Both the position numbers and the translations under genes were made by a program. Shown one piece after another: positions 56,885-64,000 of a DNA stretch of 64,000 nucleotides. A model generated the notes under the pieces. It saw only the letters and a program-made list of their open reading frames with translations. It was not told where the DNA came from and searched no databases. The stretch is from Dichetophora obliterata (Eukaryota > Arthropoda > Insecta > Diptera > Sciomyzidae). Numbering within the stretch: position 1 is the first letter of the stretch; each line of letters starts with the position of its first letter. Where the stretch lies: NCBI GenBank assembly GCA_963920525.1, contig OY986436.1, positions 177,355,361 to 177,419,360 on the forward strand, given 5' to 3'.

Positions 56885-59764
56885 AGGTGTTGCTAAACTT
56901 TGTTGTCGTTTTTGTATACCACTTTTATATACAACCACTTTTGTAAACAACCAAATTTCAATTTGCATTGGTCTTGTTACTAATTTTTTTGTGTAAATCT
57001 GATCATTTATTAAGTTTTTTATGCATTTACTTAAGTATTTAACGCTGCTTGACTCGTTCATGTCATGCACGTAGAACAGATTGCATAAATACACGAACAT
57101 TCTTTCATTCATTTGTAATTTAAAATTGCTGCAATAATATTCGGTTTTGTATAGCTTTGCTTATTCATCTCTTTTTGCCTGTTCTTTATTGTTATATTGC
57201 ACTGCTTTTTATATCTGTTCCATTGTGGTTTTTTTTCACATTTTATCGATAGTGGTTTTTACGCCTCCTGCGTTATAGATTTTTCTTTTATGTCTACTGT
57301 TGTTTATTATTTTGGCACAGTGAATTTGTTGACCTCGTTTTATTTCTGGATGATCGCCGCGGAATCTGTAATATGGCTTAACCAAGCCGTTCTTTGTTAA
57401 CCTCCCCCTCCTCCTCCCTTTACTGCTTCACTGTGTGGTTCCACGCATACAATTCGGTTACAACTCGTTTTCATTTTGCAACCAATTTCAATTCTGCTTC
57501 ACTGGTCGTTGTCGTTGCTGGAATGATTTAATTTTTTGAATTTGTTTCATGGTTCTTTTGGGGTTTTTTCGAGTTTTTATTTTGTCATATTTACTTGTTT
57601 ATTGAATTTTTAGTGGCCACTATTTGTTTGCGGCACTTTTTTAACATCCGTTAAAGCTTTTGAGCTTGTGTGCTAATGGATTTTTAATTAACCAAAAAAT
57701 AATAAAATGCACACACAAATACACAGACACAGATGTGCACCGTTGATCAACTGTACTATTTTGAGAAATTTCTTAATGTATTGTCACTCATACGCAGTGT
57801 TGCATTGTGTTAAAGGTTACTGCGATAGCACCATAAAGTGACAAAAAATAAAAACAAAGAATGTACACACCTTTATTTTAAAAAAAAAAAATATTTGAAC
57901 AAGCTTTCATATCATTAATTTATGCAAATACATATCAAGAGATTTCTTTTTCTCTATTCATTTTAATTAAAAACGAGTTTGTTCTGTTATATTTATATAA
58001 TCATTTATTAACTTAAAATATTGAAAATTAAGCATAACAGATTATTTTATCTTTAGTTTTAGTATCAATTCATTTAGATATAATTTTGAAAACATACATC
58101 TATACAATATTTTTATAGGTTTTGTGAAAAGGAGATGCACCGAAGAGCATTTGTTATTTTTTTAATAATATGTAAAGTTTGGCATATAGAAAAATTTGGC
58201 TAAGGTCATTAATTGTTTTTGGCTAACAGGAATTAATACATATTTCTTTTATTTTATTCTATGGACTTGTTTCATTCGCTTGTTCATTTCAATTTTCTGT
58301 TTGATCTATAGTCTATGAGAAAATCTATACAGCTCAAGTTTTGTTCAACTTGACTTATTTTTTATTTCTGTTTCAATTTCTAAAAATTTTTGTGTTGTTA
58401 AAAAATACACTTTGATGTCAGTTTGAACTGGAAAGTGCACACAAAAGGCTTTTTTTATTTTTAGGTTAATATAAACGGATGGGTTTTAACAAAACCAGTT
58501 TACATATATATTAGGCATATTTAAGGTTCTTATATTACACCAAATGATTTTTTTTCAAAATGTTATTTAAATATAATAGTTCATTCAAATGTGTACAATT
58601 AATACTATTTTAAAGATATAAAAACTAAGTGAAAATCAACAAACATATGCAAAAACACATGAAGAGGTGTAATTTATTTTATAAATTTGTTTAAAACATT
58701 TTTTGTCAAACTAATCAAAATATATTATCTGCACGAATCATTCTAGCAAATCGTTTTGTATGTCCACTGATGTCAGACGAAAAAGCAATGACTCAATAAA
58801 GCTCTGTCTTCTCCGCAGAGTTGCTTTGAAAAATGAACAGAAGTCTTATTATGGCGTTAATACAATATAGTAAATACGTTTTTGTTGCTTCGTATTATGT
58901 TTGGCTTTAAATGGCTGACGATAAGTCAGCTCATTTTATAACCTATTAGAGTAGGTGATCGCAATAATAAACTGAATTTGCAATTGTACCATAAAAAATT
59001 TTTTTTTATAGCATTAGGAGTAGATGAGTTATTGAAATGGTTTTTTTGAAATTATATTGAAATGCTTTATAACGGCAACTTCAATTAAGTGAAGTTCTGC
59101 TAAAATGTAAATGTTTCCCATTTCATTTAAGCTTTAATGTTCAATCAGCAAATGTTAAACTTTAGCCTTTTAAAACCAAAGAGCATGTAAAAGCAACTTT
59201 ACGATTTGTTATTATATACCTGTTGAAAAAATAGTCATTGTACCAGTATTGTCATGAAATAACGATTTTATTTGTTATCTATTTAAACTTGTTAAACGTG
59301 TTTTCAGTGTTAAAATTTCTGTTAAATATTCCAAGTTACATAACACTAATGATTTTGCTTTTCAACCGATAAGGGTAAGGTCTTGTATTGCATTACCGCT
59401 TTCAAAATGGGGTTTAAAGGCCAAGTTCTTACTAATAGTAAAATTACACATGGATCTAGGTTCGAATTTCGTTTGCTAAAAGGTGTCAGCAAGTATTTTC
59501 AAACTAATAGAAGAGTTTAAATATCGGTTGAAAAAAAGGGTAGGTAAAAAGCATACAGACATGTGAAAATCAAACTCTGAAATAAAGTACATATTTATCC
59601 TCAAAAATGTCTTGGTAGTTTCAGAAAGGAAATCGAATCGTTTTAAAGCTAGAAGTAACAAAAAAGAGCTTACAATTTTTAAGCTTACAGTAAAAATTAG
59701 AGCTCCTTTTTCACTCAAACACTTACTTATCGCGTACTCTACCTACTATTAGTGCTCACGTGTT
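56885..59764. other. Gene-poor stretch
   Basis: No gene recognised. 57190-57700 is less AT-rich, with a CCTCCCCCTCCTCCTCCC run at 57402-57419, and may be unique non-coding DNA; a 67-codon ORF there has no support. The remainder is AT-rich. Confidence 0.4.
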
Positions 59765-61439
59765 CCCGAGTAAAAAGAAACACCTATTTTACTAAGGCCG
59801 AACAAGGCCTAATTTAAAATATTCTTCTCGGTAGTAAAAGGGTCGTTTTCAGGACTTATTTTCAAAACATCGCTCGTACAGGGGTCGTACATTGGCTGAA
59901 CATCTGCAGAACAGTGATTTTTCTACATCGAAAATAAACTGCTTATCAACGAAATATGGATATTCATGCTAAAATAAATGACATAGTGTCATTTGAAAAT
60001 TAATAGGGACACCTATATTTTTATATTTGAAGCTGCATGAATTATATACAAGGTGCCCCAGATATAGCATTAATTCCCGCGGCTGGTGATTCTTATTGAT
60101 AAGGCGAGTATAACACTTCCTCACATGGGAGTTTCCTCTCACATTGTAAAACTTTCAAGATACAGGGTATTTTACGGTTTTGGTACGTGTTTAGTATTAT
60201 TGATATAGAATCTATACTAAAAAATTACTGCTCCGCTAAAACAAAAGATACAAAATTTGTTGATATTTCGTTTGATAATCTCAAAATTTTAGCTCTGCTG
60301 TAGCACACGACACGAAAGTGGTTGATATATAGATGGAAAAGCTGATATTTTTTCTAAAATACAGAATATTATTTTTTATTTTATGGTGAGTAGTTTAGAT
60401 TCTAGATCAATAATACTAAACACGTACCAAAACCGTAAAACACCCTGTATCTTGAAAGTTTTACAATGTGGGAGGAAATTCCATAAAGTTTAATACTCGC
60501 CTTATCAAGAGGAACCACCACCCGAGGGAATTAACGCTATATCTGTTGCACCTTGTATGTAATTCATGCAGTTTTAAATATCAAAATACAGCTGTCCCTA
60601 TTTATTTTCACATGACTGTATATGTATGTTTAACCTGGCACAAACTTATGAAAAAATATTTAACATTTTTTTAACCATTGCTTGTAATATGTTAATCATA
60701 TAAAAAAAATATTTTTGCGCCACACACAAGTGGCGATACTATCAGCATCAGCATCGCCGAGTGAGGCTTGTTTTTGTTGTTGCACATACGTTCGCTGTTG
60801 AATAAGAACTTTGCAAATTTGGTGGCATGCATTGGGCGTACAGCGATTGTACAACGGACAAACAGCGGCCGTACAACTTAGTTTAGGTCTTGTTCGGCAG
60901 TTCTTTGACTTAAATTTCGATCGCTAGGATTTGTTGATTGTTTGTAGTCGATGTGCGACCCTTGTACAGCCGTGCGGCCCATGTGCGACAGTTGTTCGCA
61001 AATAAATTCAAAATTAAATTTAATATATGTAACATATGTTTAACCAGGCAAAAACTAATGAAAAAATTTAATACATTTTTTTGAATAAATTTTCTCTATT
61101 TAATTAATCTTTTTTCATTTTCATAATTTGTAATATATTAAAAAGAATGTGTCAGGCTTAAGGCCAGAGCAGCCATAGCTTATTTATATTAATAATATCT
61201 TAGAATCAAGGGATAGTATAGTTTATGGATAACATAAAGTTTATATACATAAACTTGCCTTCCATTTATCGGAACAATATATTGGTTTTTGTTTTGTATT
61301 TAAAGATTAAATTTTGGCCTTATACGGCCTTTATTCGAAACAACTTTCGGCCACTAGGTGCTTTGAATTATTTTTAGGCTTTGTTCGGCTATGCGTCCCA
61401 TGTTCGACCGCTGTTTGTCCACTAATATTTTTACTCGGG
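59765..61439. mobile_element. Probable element with CCCGAGTAAAAA ends
   Basis: CCCGAGTAAAAA at 59765 recurs inverted at 61428-61439. Subterminal words GGCCGAACAAGGCC and AGCCGAACAAAGCC are also inverted. GTACAACGGACAAACAGCGG-type words recur inside. No target duplication seen. Contains the foldback MITE 59986-60618. Confidence 0.5.
59986..60618. mobile_element. Tc1-type foldback MITE
   Basis: Left end GTGTCATTTGAAAATTAATA, right end inverse CAGTCATGTGAAAATAAATA, both then GGGACA: the Tc1-like end pattern. TA at 59984-59985 and 60619-60620. Arms of about 230 bp share TAGTATTATTGAT, ACGGTTTTGGTACGTGTTTA and ACTTTCAAGATACAGGGT, so nearly the whole element is a hairpin. Confidence 0.8.
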
Positions 61440-62139
61440 TATTTAAGTATTTTTATAAGAATGGACGTACTCAAAATTCACGTTAATGATAATCACGAAC
61501 TACCTGAGAAGTTGCAAAGTGTACGCGGGCTCACGTTTTTAAACCACATCCTGCCATTGGGCGAAATTTCACCCATTTTAAAGTTTAGGATTCTATACCT
61601 AGCTCATTTTAAAAGCAAAACTAATTAAATTTGTAGTATTTGTAGCAAATGTAAATTTCTTGTAAAATATGATATGAATCATGATAAAATAATCTATTAG
61701 GTAGCCTTGACAACTACCTATTTGCTCACGAGCTGCGATCAGTCAAACAAAAGAAAACTATGAAACATTTTGACACAAAATATTTTTGATATCTACATTT
61801 TACATCAGCTGCCTTAGCAACCATAGCACGCTCTCGTTTTGATTTTCTTTTGTTTAACATTCGTTGACAGCAGCTGGAACTGTGGCTCCTACTTGTATTA
61901 TTATACTATGGATATGAATATTATGATTGAAAAAAAAAGGACTAAATGTATTTAAAAAGTAACGTGAGCGATCTTCGGGTAAAATTTCATCCATTTGAAT
62001 ATCATATGTAAATCCAGTGAATTTCGTCATCAGAAAAATAGGAATAACCATTACTGTCAAATCTTTTCGAAATTCAAAACATTTTGTAAAATTTCTGTTT
62101 TGCTTTGGTGTGCTTTTAGAGTCAGCTGTTTTATGTTTA
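61440..62139. other. Stretch with two unrecognised ORF fragments
   Basis: Plus-strand ORF from ATG 61461 (MDVLKIHVNDNHELPEKLQS...) and minus-strand ORF about 62147-61854 (KFTGFTYDIQMDEILPED...) are more protein-like than most nearby ORFs, but neither is recognised and both may be TE remnants. Confidence 0.25.
61690..61765 (+). repeat. AGCTGCGTTCC family, copy C fragment
   Basis: TATTAGGTAGCC, ACTACCTATTTGCTCACGAG and AACAAAAGAAAAC match internal parts of copies A (31735-31800) and B (54715-54780). Confidence 0.6.
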
Positions 62140-62147
62140 CATGTGAT

Positions 62148-62821
62148 CATGGCAGAATAACCAGGTAGATGCACTAAAAATACGCTCTCTCCGACAACAA
62201 AACAATAAAAAAGGCGTAATTATAACGTCAAATGAGCTGTTTTAAAAATGGTATCAATTTTTACTTACTTATTTATTCAGTTTTGACAATGGATTTTCTG
62301 GACTGCCTATAACTTCCTCCCGTCGCAATAATTCGAAAACAGTTCATTAATTGTTAGCTTACGTTCTAGCACGATACAATTAGCAAACAATCGTTGATTT
62401 CATTAATTAATTTTATGTTTTCCAACAGCAATTTCACTTCCCAAAATATATTTTGACAGTTTAAATCAGCCGTACAAAGCTACACAAATAAATTGGTTAC
62501 TACACAATTGAAAAAGTAGTCGAATGAAAATTACATCAAAAGTAAACTTTCATTTGCTTCATTTAAGGCCAAACTACAATTAATTACGTATTATATCTTA
62601 AAACACGGATCATTTTATGAAATTTTTAAGATTTTTAGTTTTTTATACTGCCGTTTTTTACATGTTCTTACATAAAATCTGGGTACTCAATTGATTTATA
62701 CGGTTACAAGTAAATTATGCATCCCTATGGCTGAACGAATAAACATAAATTGTCAATAGTGACATTTTAGCTACGCTAATGTTTGCTCTCCGAATTGCAT
62801 CTACCTCGTTATTCTGCCATG
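62148..62821. mobile_element. hAT-like MITE with CATGGCAGAATAAC ends
   Basis: Left CATGGCAGAATAACCAGGTA and right inverse CATGGCAGAATAACGAGGTA, then GATGCA. Perfect 8-bp duplication CATGTGAT (62140-62147, 62822-62829). No ORF. Confidence 0.88.
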
Positions 62822-62829
62822 CATGTGAT

Positions 62830-64000
62830 TTTTTTCTAAAATCAAGTCACAAAAGTTTAATTGAAGGGCTTATTGCAGAAACATGATAAGAAACAAAATA
62901 AAAATTTTGAAATAATTGCATTTGAATCTTTAAAAAAATGTATAAAATACACGTTTCATGGAATCGTACTTTTTATACTTTTAATTATTCGTTATGGAAG
63001 CCTTCTAAAACATGTCCAAAAATTAACTAAGAAAAGATGGTTTAAATCAATCATTTAAAAAAATGTGGCTTATCATGTTTTTGCATAAAATTTATTTTCA
63101 AAAAATAAAAAAACAAAATTTCTAACAAAAAAAAAACAATGTATGGGCATTTCCAAACTGGCGTTGCGGATGATTTGTGCGAAAAAATACTACAAAAATA
63201 GAATGAAAAAGTCTAATATTTAAAAAGTTTTTTTATGTTTGCATAGTATTCAAGTAGCACTATATATTAAGTGAAAACAGTGATAACAATTTGCCCTAAT
63301 TTTTTAAAGATATAAGCAAAAATAAGTACTGTCGTTATGTTACAAAAAACGGAAGTGATTTTTGACTTGGATTAAAAAATTTGCAAAACTCTCTGAATTG
63401 GAGAAGACTTTTAGTATACAACTGTTTTTTAGAAGAGTTTGAAATAATATAAGTTCATTTTCCAAATGATCAAATTTCAAAATCTTCCACGGTTTTTTTT
63501 ATTAGGCTCTTTGGTCTGGCGTTGCGTTACTGGCATCACGTAACTTAAGATTTTACTGTAGTTCAATTGGGTAATTAAGTAATTAGAAAGATAAGTAATT
63601 ATGAAATTTAGTAATTAAAAAGCAAATTTAATACATTGTCCTCTCCTTGCCTTAACCATTTTTTCACTATCTCTTGCCAATGACATCTATTTTTTAATAA
63701 AACAAAAAAGATTTTGAAGTATTTACTAAACATTTACGAAAAAGAAAACATACATTTGTAAAACAGTGCAGACAATTTGATCTTCCAGGTAATGAATTTA
63801 TGTACAAATTGCTTAAATTAATAAAATTAAACTGTTTCTCTTAGATAATATCACAAAATAATAAGTTTTTAAAAAGTTTTAATTTTTTGGTCACCACAGA
63901 TTTTTTTCTGGAAATGCTCATATACTAAATATTTATAATCCTTCACAAATTTCTGCAATTTCCTATTTGTTTTCTATGTTTCTTGATTTTAGTGTTTTAT
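62830..64000. other. No gene seen
   Basis: AT-rich DNA. A 65-codon ORF at 62861 has no recognisable features. Confidence 0.4.

Overview
The window looks like nuclear DNA of a higher fly (Diptera: Brachycera), very probably a schizophoran. It is strongly AT-rich, has a 62-bp intron of the short fly type, carries a BEN-domain gene resembling Drosophila insensitive, and holds an intact mauritiana-type mariner. Only two host genes are clearly supported, and most of the rest is layered, mostly non-autonomous transposable elements. No bacterial-style operons, CRISPR arrays or rRNA genes are seen, and no genuine tRNA gene (the tRNA-like pieces look like SINE heads).

Layout. 1-1376 (minus): a BEN-domain transcription regulator, two exons, cut by the left edge. 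2508-12398: hAT-like, Helitron, TA-flanked and TTAA-flanked elements, with a TTAA element sitting inside a LINE fragment. 13303-17387 (plus): a 4.1-kb open exon of an unrecognised, highly repetitive protein (Asn/Gln-rich, then acidic, RKSD repeats, coiled coil, Cys cluster, DRNSS repeats, ordered C-terminus), starting at a good splice acceptor. 19802-23905: a three-level nest of elements. 27381-33335: further nests, one of which carries a decayed intron-containing gene fragment between inverted repeats. 34785-38338: an element with long inverted arms and a decayed nuclease/CXC-like gene, split by a palindromic hAT element. 38559-49062: more elements, a LINE endonuclease fragment, and the intact 1286-bp mariner (46080-47365). 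51000-56881: decayed multi-copy genes, a Helitron N-terminal fragment, and two arrays of a ~242-bp repeat that turn round on themselves; the second lies inside a PIF/Harbinger-like element. 57000-64000: mostly featureless AT-rich DNA with foldback elements.

Biology. The two host genes show no visible functional link. Eight elements have hAT-type ends with 8-bp target duplications, but no hAT transposase is present, so they must be mobilised in trans. The mariner is the only element that looks self-sufficient. Element boundaries were read by eye from inverted ends plus target duplications; where no duplication was found this is stated.
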